Shown here in pieces: positions 16,295-23,866 of a stretch of 53,900 nucleotides of DNA. Numbering within the stretch: the stretch's first letter is position 1; every line of letters starts with the position of its first letter. The position numbers and the translations under genes were made by a program. The notes beneath the pieces are model-generated. The model did no database searches. It was not told where the DNA came from and saw nothing but the letters and a program-made list of their open reading frames with translations. Origin of the DNA: a virus; IMG/VR virus record IMGVR_UViG_3300032308_002516, positions 1 through 53,900 of that record; one strand, given 5' to 3'.

Positions 16295-17242
16295 TTATTT
16301 TGCTTTCTTAATCTTATCAACTAAACCAGCTGTGAAATAGTCTTGGAACTTATCATAGACTACTTTGGTTTCATCAGCAAATCTAGCCTTCTCTTCTTTG
16401 CTCATCTTTAGAACTTGAATACCATCTTGTTCAGCACGAGCTTGTGTAGCTAGTACATCGTCAATACTGATAGAACGTTCGTAACGAGCAGCAACTTGAG
16501 CAGCTTCAGATACTACAGTTTGTAGTTCTTCAGATAGACCGTTCCAGAAGTCTGTACCGATTAGGATCGATGTTAAGAACAAACTGTGTTCTGTGTGGTT
16601 GATAACCTTAGAAACTTTATCATGACCTAGAGCATACACACGTGGATATGTGCTTTCGCCGATATCTACATTGGCATTTCCTAGATTCTCTGATAATTCT
16701 TCTAGTTCCATTGGAACAACATCAGCACCTAGTGTCTTGAATGTTTCAATCGCCACCGGACTGTGGCTAGTGCGAACTTTAACATCACGTAGATCTTCAA
16801 TACGTGCTACAGGTTCATTTCCAGGAATAATACGGAAACCGCCCGAGTATGTGAAAGCCAAGCCTTTTACTTTCTTGCTTTCTTGTAAGCTGTCTAGCAA
16901 CTGCTTACCAACTTCTCCTTCAAATACACGACTTGCGTGATCGTGTGATTCGAACAAGAATGGCAAATCTAGTGCGAAGAAGTCCTTGTTTACTTTACCT
17001 AATGTGATTGTATAGGTTTGGCTCATTTCGATCTTGCCCTGATCTAATAGATCAACAAGCTCATGCTTGGTGACTACTACACCGTTGTTATATTTTTGAG
17101 TGTATTCACTCATAGTCATAACTTCGATTTCTAGTTGATCAGGAGCTTTTTTGTTTACTTCTTCTGCAAAAACTTTGGCAGCGCGAATAAACAATTCGAT
17201 CGGCTCGTGTGCTAGAACCCATTTAATATGCTTTTTGTTCAT
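16295..17242 (-). CDS. DctP-like TRAP solute-binding protein without signal peptide
   Basis: The 315-aa protein follows the DctP/TRAP periplasmic binding fold: FALDLPFLFES, a GFRIIPGNEPV segment, the conserved LRDVKVRTS strand, LGADVVPMELEEL and a helical C-terminus. These proteins capture organic acids for TRAP transporters. Unusually, it starts MNKKHIKWVLAHEP directly in the mature domain with no signal sequence, so it should stay in the cytoplasm or be packaged. No TRAP membrane subunits are nearby. It has a good Shine-Dalgarno (GGAATGGAG), a late promoter at 17302-17309 and about ten of eleven Arg codons as CGN, unlike its AGA-rich neighbours. This suggests high expression or a separate origin. 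Confidence 0.85.
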   Translation of the reverse strand: MNKKHIKWVLAHEPIELFIRAAKVFAEEVNKKAPDQLEIEVMTMSEYTQKYNNGVVVTKHELVDLLDQGKIEMSQTYTITLGKVNKDFFALDLPFLFESHDHASRVFEGEVGKQLLDSLQESKKVKGLAFTYSGGFRIIPGNEPVARIEDLRDVKVRTSHSPVAIETFKTLGADVVPMELEELSENLGNANVDIGESTYPRVYALGHDKVSKVINHTEHSLFLTSILIGTDFWNGLSEELQTVVSEAAQVAARYERSISIDDVLATQARAEQDGIQVLKMSKEEKARFADETKVVYDKFQDYFTAGLVDKIKKAK

Positions 17243-17301
17243 TTTGAGTACTCCATTCCTTTAAACGTTAAGGTTGAGTAGGGTCATGACTCCCTACTCT
17301 T

Positions 17302-17309
17302 TATTTATA
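17302..17309 (-). promoter_or_regulatory. T4-type late promoter box (TATAAATA, minus strand)
   Basis: The exact consensus lies on the minus strand between the TctC-like and DctP-like genes. It gives a leader of roughly 50-60 nt that includes a GGAG ribosome site before the ATG at 17242. Confidence 0.7.
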
Positions 17310-17315
17310 CTCTGT

Positions 17316-18209
17316 TTATCTTTTGGATTGCTCGATCTGTGTTTTATACTTGATTTGTAGATTTCTTACCATAGAAATGGATTTTTCATAAAACTGATCT
17401 GCAGGAATGTTATCAAACTGCGGAGGTCTAACGGCACTCAGTTTAAACACTTCAGTTTCACCGATTTTAGCAGTGGCTTGTTCTAGTATTTTTCCGATTA
17501 CCGCACGTCTTGCTGCTGGCATGTCTTTATGCGATACTAGGATGTTAAAAATATAGGGTGAATTTATACCCATTTCCTTTAATGTTGGAATCTTAGGTTC
17601 CTGCGGGAGTCTAGTAGGACAGCTGGCCGCTATCATCGTCATTTTTGGATTTTTAGTTTTTAACGATTGATATGCTTCATATCTGTCTATAACGAATTCA
17701 ACTCCGTTTTCTCCGGTCATGTTTACCAAGGCATCGTTGTTAGATTTGAAAACAATATATCTAACTGAAAACTTATATTTTTCTCCTAGAGCTAAGGCTG
17801 TTAGATGAGCAGCATTTCCATAACCTACTCCGCCAACTACAAATTCTTGTTGTCCTTTAAGTGGTTTATTGGTAATCACGGCCCAGCAGGCATCCCCCAA
17901 CGCATACACAGGAACATAATCCTGTTCATTTATTTGACCAGAAGCTACGTTTTCTACAAAAGCCGGAGCGATAATAGCTAAAGAGTTTAAGGCATCCAAC
18001 GATTTCACTGCTATAATTTGATTGCCACCAGGTTTGAACTCCAGCGAAAACTTATAGATATTTTGGCTGGTATTAGCTTCGTCTATGATTTTTAACATAG
18101 CAGATGTAGCACTATGTCCTGGACTATAGGGAGAAATTATTTTTATAGATTCAGTCGCATAACTAGTAGATGAAATAGCTAATAACAGTAAAAAAATTAT
18201 CTTTTTCAT
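17316..18209 (-). CDS. TctC/Bug-family periplasmic solute-binding protein
   Basis: The 297-aa protein has a clear signal peptide (MKKIIFLLLLAISSTSYA, cleavage after residue 18). A tripartite-tricarboxylate-type receptor fold follows: the mature start IKIISPYSPG, then FKPGGNQ, GGVGYGNAAH and IPTLKEMG. Bug proteins bind carboxylates, amino acids or similar ligands for TctAB transporters and are especially numerous in Burkholderiales, which may hint at the host. No TctAB genes are present. Exported to the periplasm it could feed a host transporter. It uses AGA-type Arg codons, unlike the DctP-like gene downstream. Confidence 0.85.
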   Translation of the reverse strand: MKKIIFLLLLAISSTSYATESIKIISPYSPGHSATSAMLKIIDEANTSQNIYKFSLEFKPGGNQIIAVKSLDALNSLAIIAPAFVENVASGQINEQDYVPVYALGDACWAVITNKPLKGQQEFVVGGVGYGNAAHLTALALGEKYKFSVRYIVFKSNNDALVNMTGENGVEFVIDRYEAYQSLKTKNPKMTMIAASCPTRLPQEPKIPTLKEMGINSPYIFNILVSHKDMPAARRAVIGKILEQATAKIGETEVFKLSAVRPPQFDNIPADQFYEKSISMVRNLQIKYKTQIEQSKR

Positions 18210-18287
18210 GCGGTATTTCCTTAACGAGATCGGTGCTTGTACTTATTATTAAAATTATCAGGATTAATTTTTTTTAAGTTCACAGAC

Positions 18288-18295
18288 TTTAAATA
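18288..18295 (+). promoter_or_regulatory. Weak late-type promoter box (TTTAAATA)
   Basis: TTTAAATA, one mismatch from the consensus, is 7 nt before the ATG at 18303 and heads the coupled PP-loop/ATP-grasp operon. Confidence 0.35.
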
Positions 18296-18302
18296 AAAAG
18301 CA

Positions 18303-19178
18303 ATGATCTTCCCAAAAAACGATTACATTAGGACTTTTGGTTCGGGCAAAAACTTTCGAGCCGAAATCGATCCACCGTCAAATAAACACAGCGACTTCCA
18401 TAAGATTTCTCTAGAAGTAGCCGAGGAAATATACGATCTTCGGCAAGGAAAATTATATCTTATGTATAGCGGCGGAGTAGATAGTGAATATATACTAAAT
18501 CTTTTTTTATCCTTAAAAATAGATATCACACCGGTAATTATAAAATTAAATCCAAACTATAACGAACACGATGTCAAATATGCCTTCGAATTCTGCGAAT
18601 CTAAAAAATTGAAGCCTATTATAATAGATTTTGATTTTGATGAATTTGTAGAATCGGGGAGAATAGTCGACATTGCCGCCGAATACTGTATCGGTGCATA
18701 TCAATTACCCGGAACATTCTCCTGTGTCGATCAATTAGGAGGCACAGTTGTAATGGGCAGTCACGGCCCGCCACACATGACTTTAGACAAAAAAAACAAT
18801 ATCTGGATGGTCGATGAAATAGAACCGCTCCACACTGTTTTAAAATATTTCAAAAAAAATAAAATATTCGGATGTCCTTATTTTCTAGTTCACAGACCCG
18901 AACAATATCTTTCTTTCCTGCAGCATCCTATTATGAAAAATCTTGCTAATCATCAATTTCCAGGTAAGTTAGGTAACAACTCAATCAAAGGTTTAGTATT
19001 CAACGACTTTAGTGGCTTTAACTCGATTAGGAGACAAAAGTATACCGGATATGAAAATATCGAAAGCAGTGAAATATTCGATCATCCCAATCTAAAAATA
19101 TTTGGAAAATTTAAAGAAAGGTGGTGGGGAACACACTCCGAACCATATTTTGATTTCATTTCCAGGATGGAAAAATAG
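18303..19178 (+). CDS. PP-loop ATP-pyrophosphatase
   Basis: The 291-aa protein has a PP-loop SGGVDS at 56-61 after the strand LYLMY. A conserved region follows with YCIGAYQLPGTFSC and an MGSHGPPHM loop near residues 155-163. It lacks a glutaminase domain and the Cys cluster of QueC. It resembles the gene at 1634 in overall size and style. Role inferred from the family: adenylation of a carboxyl or carbonyl, then attack by an amine. It is the first gene of a coupled operon with an ATP-grasp ligase, a 2OG oxygenase, a second PP-loop protein and a GNAT. Confidence 0.75.
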   Translation: MIFPKNDYIRTFGSGKNFRAEIDPPSNKHSDFHKISLEVAEEIYDLRQGKLYLMYSGGVDSEYILNLFLSLKIDITPVIIKLNPNYNEHDVKYAFEFCESKKLKPIIIDFDFDEFVESGRIVDIAAEYCIGAYQLPGTFSCVDQLGGTVVMGSHGPPHMTLDKKNNIWMVDEIEPLHTVLKYFKKNKIFGCPYFLVHRPEQYLSFLQHPIMKNLANHQFPGKLGNNSIKGLVFNDFSGFNSIRRQKYTGYENIESSEIFDHPNLKIFGKFKERWWGTHSEPYFDFISRMEK

Positions 19179-19194
19179 AATAAGTAAGATACCT

Positions 19195-20469
19195 ATGAAT
19201 ATCGCAATTATTTCTTCGTCCTCTAGTTATCACCAGGTGGCACAAATGTTTACTAAAGAATCAAATGTAAACAAAGTCTATCATTACGGTGCCCATCCTT
19301 CTCTGATCGAAAACGAAAAGTATTTTCCTATACCGATTTATATCCCAGTTATTCCAAAAAATAATTCTATCGACGAAGAAGTCAAGTTAATACTAGAAGA
19401 TATTCAAAGAAGAAATATAGATTTTGTGCTGACTTCATCTGTACAAGTTCCTAGTAGTTTATTAATTCACGAAGGCCTTAAAAAACTTAATATCCCATAT
19501 TTTTTTGTGAGTCCTGAAATGACCGGTTTAGAAAAAAATAAAACTTTAAGTAAAAAAATGTTTAATAGTTTACAAATACCAACTGGAATTGGGGAAACAG
19601 TAAATGGAAAATATCTGTTTGACAATTTTAGGACCATTCCTAGGCCTTTTGTTATAAAGTTAAATTTCGTTTATCAATACGGAAAACAAACTATTATAGT
19701 AACCGATGATAATTTTGAAGAGGTTTATCTTGACTTGTTTAGTGTAAGATTAGACAACAATGCTAGAATTACCAATATCGGATTTGATGTCAGTTTAATC
19801 ATAGAAAAATTTATCAACATTAAAAAAGAATATTCTTATCATGCGTTGTTTAATTCCTCTGGATGGAAATATCTAGGATCAGCTAGAGATTATAAAAAAA
19901 TCCACGATGGTGATCAGGGATTTAATTCCGTGAGTATGGGATCATATAACATGAATAATGTCGATTTTGTGGTTCATGAATACGCTGATAAAATTTTTAA
20001 TTTTTTAAAGAGTAAAAACTATATCTACAAAGGTTTTATATTTTTAGGAATAGCCGTAGATGAAAACGATGTTCCTATGATTTTAGAAATTAATACCCGA
20101 AGCGGAGATCCGGAACTACAGGCAATACTAGGTTCTGTTAATAACAATTTGAGTGAATTATTTTTAACTGCTAGTCGAGATGATCCTATTCCTGATATAA
20201 CGCACAATGAAAATAAAACTGTAACTATTAGATTAATGAATTCAGTTTACGACTGGACTAAACCTGCTTCATTTCTTCCTAAACTAAATCCCTGTCCTGA
20301 AAATATACTGCACGGATTAGAGGGAACTGATCCTTTCTATATCAAACACTCTGTTTTTACAGCATCCGATAGAACTCATCGTGCCGCTGCTGAAAAAATT
20401 TATTCATACCTAGATAGTCAATTTGTAGGACAATTTAGATATCGAAGAGACATTGGAATACTAGAATGA
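19195..20469 (+). CDS. PurD-like ATP-grasp ligase
   Basis: The 424-aa protein has the domain order of phosphoribosylamine-glycine ligase: an N-terminal Rossmann-like domain (MNIAIISSSSSYHQVA), an ATP-grasp core with a DGDQGFNSVSMGSY loop (PurD has a DGDKGPNTGGMG-type loop) and a metal-binding FLGIAVDENDVP…EINTRSGDPELQ stretch. The glycine-rich part of the PurD loop is altered, and no other purine genes are present, so the substrate may be different. ATP-grasp enzymes form amide bonds through acyl phosphates. I use the ATG at 19195; a longer frame overlaps the preceding gene. It is joined by ATGA to the next oxygenase. Confidence 0.85.
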   Translation: MNIAIISSSSSYHQVAQMFTKESNVNKVYHYGAHPSLIENEKYFPIPIYIPVIPKNNSIDEEVKLILEDIQRRNIDFVLTSSVQVPSSLLIHEGLKKLNIPYFFVSPEMTGLEKNKTLSKKMFNSLQIPTGIGETVNGKYLFDNFRTIPRPFVIKLNFVYQYGKQTIIVTDDNFEEVYLDLFSVRLDNNARITNIGFDVSLIIEKFINIKKEYSYHALFNSSGWKYLGSARDYKKIHDGDQGFNSVSMGSYNMNNVDFVVHEYADKIFNFLKSKNYIYKGFIFLGIAVDENDVPMILEINTRSGDPELQAILGSVNNNLSELFLTASRDDPIPDITHNENKTVTIRLMNSVYDWTKPASFLPKLNPCPENILHGLEGTDPFYIKHSVFTASDRTHRAAAEKIYSYLDSQFVGQFRYRRDIGILE

Positions 20470-21251
20470 AAAACAAATTATATTCTATTGATGTTTTTGA
20501 CGATATCGTTTCCAAAGAAACACAACTTAAAGTCGAAAAATATTTAGAAGATCAAACTTGGCACATCCAATGGATGCCCTTGCCCGCACTTCCGAAAAAA
20601 TTAAATAGATTTAAACCGAAGGATGGGTTATCCGGTCCGCTATCATCTTGGCCTATTGTGCAGTCTACTACTTTCGCAAGATGCTGTTTAGCTAGAGACG
20701 AGGATCATTTAAAGAATAAACATTATCTGATATGGAAGCTCTGGCAAGAAATAAATGCTGGCCTTAACAACGAATACGAAATCACAGGATACCCAGAAGA
20801 TATGTTCGATGAAGAATATTCCAAAGAACACGGAATAGACGGTTGGGGTTGGAGAGTTTATGTCAACGGATTATATGGCAGAATAACCACTGGCACTTGG
20901 GGAGCGCACAGAGATACTCCCGACCTAACTGATGAATCCAGCGTTACAATTTTATACTTCGTTAATCCAGAGTGGTATCCTAGGTGGAGTGGCGAAATTG
21001 TTTTTTACCCTGACGATTTAGAAGGATCTTCGGGAGATCATCAACAATTTAATGTTGGAGATCATCAACAGCAAAGAAATTACAATGTAGGCTGGGCTGA
21101 TCAAGGAAAGCTGGTCAGTCCGGTTCCTAATAGAGTAGTAGTATTCGACGGTAGATGCTTACATAATTGTCAGCCGCCGTCGACACCAGAAGGCGCTAGA
21201 TCAAAGCCGTTGTGGCGTGTGGTTTTTAGAGCTAGAAAAAAGGTAAAATAA
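20466..21251 (+). CDS. Prolyl-4-hydroxylase-like 2OG-Fe(II) oxygenase
   Basis: The 261-aa protein has GAHRDTPD (H148, D150), a TILYFVNPEW strand, W-S-G-E-I-V-F-Y, PNRVVVFDGRCLHNCQP (H233) and R245 or R251. This is the best-preserved 2OG oxygenase in the window and looks like the P4H catalytic family. An insertion at about residues 190-209 contains two GDHQQ copies. It is coupled to the ATP-grasp gene before it and the PP-loop gene after it (TAATG at 21249-21253). It probably hydroxylates the product or carrier made by these ligases, which is inference. Confidence 0.85.
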   Translation: MKNKLYSIDVFDDIVSKETQLKVEKYLEDQTWHIQWMPLPALPKKLNRFKPKDGLSGPLSSWPIVQSTTFARCCLARDEDHLKNKHYLIWKLWQEINAGLNNEYEITGYPEDMFDEEYSKEHGIDGWGWRVYVNGLYGRITTGTWGAHRDTPDLTDESSVTILYFVNPEWYPRWSGEIVFYPDDLEGSSGDHQQFNVGDHQQQRNYNVGWADQGKLVSPVPNRVVVFDGRCLHNCQPPSTPEGARSKPLWRVVFRARKKVK

Positions 21252-22498
21252 TGTTAGACGATTTAGGATTTTATACTGTAGGCACTGAAAAATTTTACGA
21301 AAAAATTCCTGCGATGTTCAGAGCGCAGCAATTAAAAACAGAAATGTCTTGGAATTTTAATGACGAAATTTTTTCTAAAGTAGATTGGACAAAGGAACCT
21401 TCCGAGTCTTTAGATGAGCTGTATGCTAAAAGAGCAAAACAGATAAGAGAAGAATACGATTATGTTCTTCTTTTCTGTAGTGGTGGCGCCGATAGTACAA
21501 ATATGTTTTATGCCTTTGTCAACAATGGTTTACATGTCGATGAAGTAGTAGGAAGCGCACCTATATCTGGATTAAGAGATTGGAAAAGTAATCCAACCGA
21601 TCAACGAGTAGAAAACACTATAGATGAAACTTTTCACACACAAATACCTTGGTTGAAAAAAATTGAAACTCAATTCCCTAAAACAAAAGTAACTCTTCAT
21701 GATTATTTTGATGATATGCTGGAATATAAAGCCGACGATTGGCTTTTAAAAGGAAACGATTGGATGCATCCAACTATGGCCGGTCGGTATAATCTAGATC
21801 GTTATATTCATCTGAAACGCATAGCAGAATCAGGTAAAAAAATTGCCGTGGTTCAAGGCATAGACAAACCAAAAATTTACAGGCACAAAGATAATTTTTA
21901 TCTTGTTTTTGTAGACAACGTATATAACAACAAGTACGATTCTGTAAATCACCCTAATACCAATCCGGTGTTCTTTTATCATTCGCCGCAGCTACCGCAG
22001 TTGATAATAAAACAGGCACACGTTACAGCTAGTTTTCTCATGAAACCAGAAAATAAAAGCATATATGATGTTATGCCGGGAAACGACGAACGTGCTCTTG
22101 GAAAAGATTTAAAGATATCAGCTCTAATGAATCCACCAAATCCTGGAATTTACGAAAGAGGAATAGTTCCGGCAATATATCCGGCAATTAAAAAAATATC
22201 ATTCCAAGCAGGAAAACCAGATCGAATGTTCTTAGGTAAACACGACGATTGGTTTTATCAACTTCACAAAGATATTAGAATATGGGATATGATGCAGTCA
22301 GACTTGGCTAATCTAATCAGATCATTAGATCCCAAATTTTTACTTAATGATCAATATCGTGGATTATTAGGATTTAGATACTGGAGAAAATATTATAAGA
22401 TTGGACCAGTGTCGAATTTTTTATCAAATCCGTTGAATATCCTATTAGATAGCAACAAAAATAAATCTCCGATAGAAAATATTGACGATGTGAAATGA
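21251..22498 (+). CDS. PP-loop protein, long paralogue B
   Basis: The 415-aa protein has a PP-loop SGGADS at 77-82 in the same REEYDYV context as the gene at 2557. The two align along their whole length, including the W-x-F-x(3)-IF N-terminal block, LHDYFDDML, GIDKP, a GIVPAIYPAI/AIVPCIYPST segment and FLG-HD-WFYQLH. This indicates a duplication within the same genome about 18.7 kb apart, with divergence. The conserved C-terminal blocks are not part of known asparagine synthetase families that I recognise. It is fourth in a fully coupled five-gene operon. Function unknown; amide-forming or AMP-transferring chemistry is likely. Confidence 0.75.
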   Translation: MLDDLGFYTVGTEKFYEKIPAMFRAQQLKTEMSWNFNDEIFSKVDWTKEPSESLDELYAKRAKQIREEYDYVLLFCSGGADSTNMFYAFVNNGLHVDEVVGSAPISGLRDWKSNPTDQRVENTIDETFHTQIPWLKKIETQFPKTKVTLHDYFDDMLEYKADDWLLKGNDWMHPTMAGRYNLDRYIHLKRIAESGKKIAVVQGIDKPKIYRHKDNFYLVFVDNVYNNKYDSVNHPNTNPVFFYHSPQLPQLIIKQAHVTASFLMKPENKSIYDVMPGNDERALGKDLKISALMNPPNPGIYERGIVPAIYPAIKKISFQAGKPDRMFLGKHDDWFYQLHKDIRIWDMMQSDLANLIRSLDPKFLLNDQYRGLLGFRYWRKYYKIGPVSNFLSNPLNILLDSNKNKSPIENIDDVK

Positions 22499-23040
22499 TG
22501 AATTATCACATATATGAGATACACGATCTTTCCGATCAAAAGATAGTTGAACTTTTAAAAAAAAGTATCTCGGATAAAATGTTTGATAATCCTGATATTT
22601 GTAGAAATTATCTGTACGAATACCGAAACGATTCAGCTAATTTATTTTATATTTTAAAAAACGGTAGATATCGTCAAGGAGCATATTTTGTAATAACAGA
22701 CTTTGATAATAATTTTATCGCTAGTGCAGGATGGAATGAATATGATTCCGATACAGCACTTATATTAACAAGAATGATAGTCCAGCCCGAACATCGTGCG
22801 AAGTATATTATAGGTAATCATTTATTGCCAAAAATCATAGAACAAACCAAAGACTATAAAAAGGTGTGGATCACAGCTAACAATTATAATAAATCTATAT
22901 ACACCTGGTTCGAAAGATCAAATCAAGGTAAATCTGCTTCGCTTAGTAAAAGATGGCCAGATCTATATAAAAATTTCGAACCGATCGGTCAACACACTGT
23001 CTATAATACCTTACAATGGGTCGTCCAATTAAAAAAATAA
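22495..23040 (+). CDS. GNAT-family acetyltransferase-like protein
   Basis: The 181-aa protein has GNAT features: a beta-bulge strand LILTRMIVQPEHRAKYIIG (about residues 89-107), where R-x-x-Y-I-I-G replaces the usual Q/R-x-x-G-x-G/A acyl-CoA loop, then KVWITANNYN and IYTWFERS near the C-terminus. The loop is not perfect, so it may use another acyl donor or be a divergent member. It begins at ATGATG overlapping the previous stop and ends the operon; a late box for the desaturase overlaps its stop codon. Confidence 0.65.
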   Translation: MMNYHIYEIHDLSDQKIVELLKKSISDKMFDNPDICRNYLYEYRNDSANLFYILKNGRYRQGAYFVITDFDNNFIASAGWNEYDSDTALILTRMIVQPEHRAKYIIGNHLLPKIIEQTKDYKKVWITANNYNKSIYTWFERSNQGKSASLSKRWPDLYKNFEPIGQHTVYNTLQWVVQLKK

Positions 23041-23043
23041 ATA
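23036..23043 (+). promoter_or_regulatory. T4-type late promoter box (AATAAATA)
   Basis: AATAAATA overlaps the GNAT stop codon and is 4 nt before the desaturase ATG at 23048. Confidence 0.5.
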
Positions 23044-23047
23044 TTCG

Positions 23048-23866
23048 ATGTTAAAAAAAATATCCAAAGCATTTTATTTTATCTTCATTCCTAAAATATC
23101 TCTAGCTATAATCACGGTAATTTTATTGGCTGTCGGAATAATTCCTCTATATTATCTGTGGTTCACGCTATTCATGTGGATTATGGTTTGCGGACTTGGC
23201 ATAGCTTGCGGATATCACAGAATTTTCAGTCATAAAACTCACGACATTCCCAGATGGAAAGAGAATATCATTTTGTTTTTTGCTGTGTTTGCTGGGCAGG
23301 GACCAAGTATTTTTTGGGTCGCCGCCCATAGAGGATATCATCATCCGCATGCCGACAAGGACAAAGATCTACACAGTCCAGTAGTTAAAGGTTATTGGCA
23401 TGCCTTTTACGGGTGGATTAAACAAATAACAGAATCTAACGTGGTAGTTAATATAAAATATTCCTCAGACCTAATGCGTAAATCTAATCATGTTTGGTTT
23501 TTTAATAACTACATGAAAATTTTATGGGGCGTTCCTTTATTGTTATGTTTGATAGATTGGAAACTAGCTTTTACTGGATTTTTTCTTGTTACGGGATTTT
23601 TCGGTGTGATACAAGACAACTTGATAAACGTGTTCGGTCACCAAAAAATGTTAGTAGGATATAGGAATTTTAAGACAGACGATAATTCACATAATAATCC
23701 CATCATGGGGTTGATAACTTGGGGACAGGGTTGGCATAATAATCACCACCATGCTCCCGGAAATTATGACTTCGGAAAAGGAACATCGGGAAAATGGTGG
23801 GAGTTTGATCCCTGCATATTATTTCTACCCTTTGTAGGAAAAGGAAAAAATTACCAATCTCGTTGA
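23048..23866 (+). CDS. Acyl-CoA/acyl-lipid fatty-acid desaturase (delta-9 type)
   Basis: The 272-aa integral membrane protein has the three His boxes of DesC/stearoyl-CoA desaturases: HRIFSH (57-62), HRGYHH (94-99) and GWHNNHH (H230, H233, H234). Hydrophobic helices lie at about 15-55, 72-92 and 155-190. The family inserts a cis double bond into saturated acyl chains in the cytoplasmic membrane using O2 and an electron donor. In a phage it could tune host membrane fluidity or build an acyl group for the AMP-ligase encoded at 25955. Its last 16 nt overlap the convergent PP-loop gene. Confidence 0.92.
   Translation: MLKKISKAFYFIFIPKISLAIITVILLAVGIIPLYYLWFTLFMWIMVCGLGIACGYHRIFSHKTHDIPRWKENIILFFAVFAGQGPSIFWVAAHRGYHHPHADKDKDLHSPVVKGYWHAFYGWIKQITESNVVVNIKYSSDLMRKSNHVWFFNNYMKILWGVPLLLCLIDWKLAFTGFFLVTGFFGVIQDNLINVFGHQKMLVGYRNFKTDDNSHNNPIMGLITWGQGWHNNHHHAPGNYDFGKGTSGKWWEFDPCILFLPFVGKGKNYQSR

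Noticed and set aside
19102-19194. Longer start for the PurD-like gene
   Set aside because: The extra residues lie inside the preceding PP-loop gene and lack family similarity; the MNIAIIS start at 19195 fits the fold.
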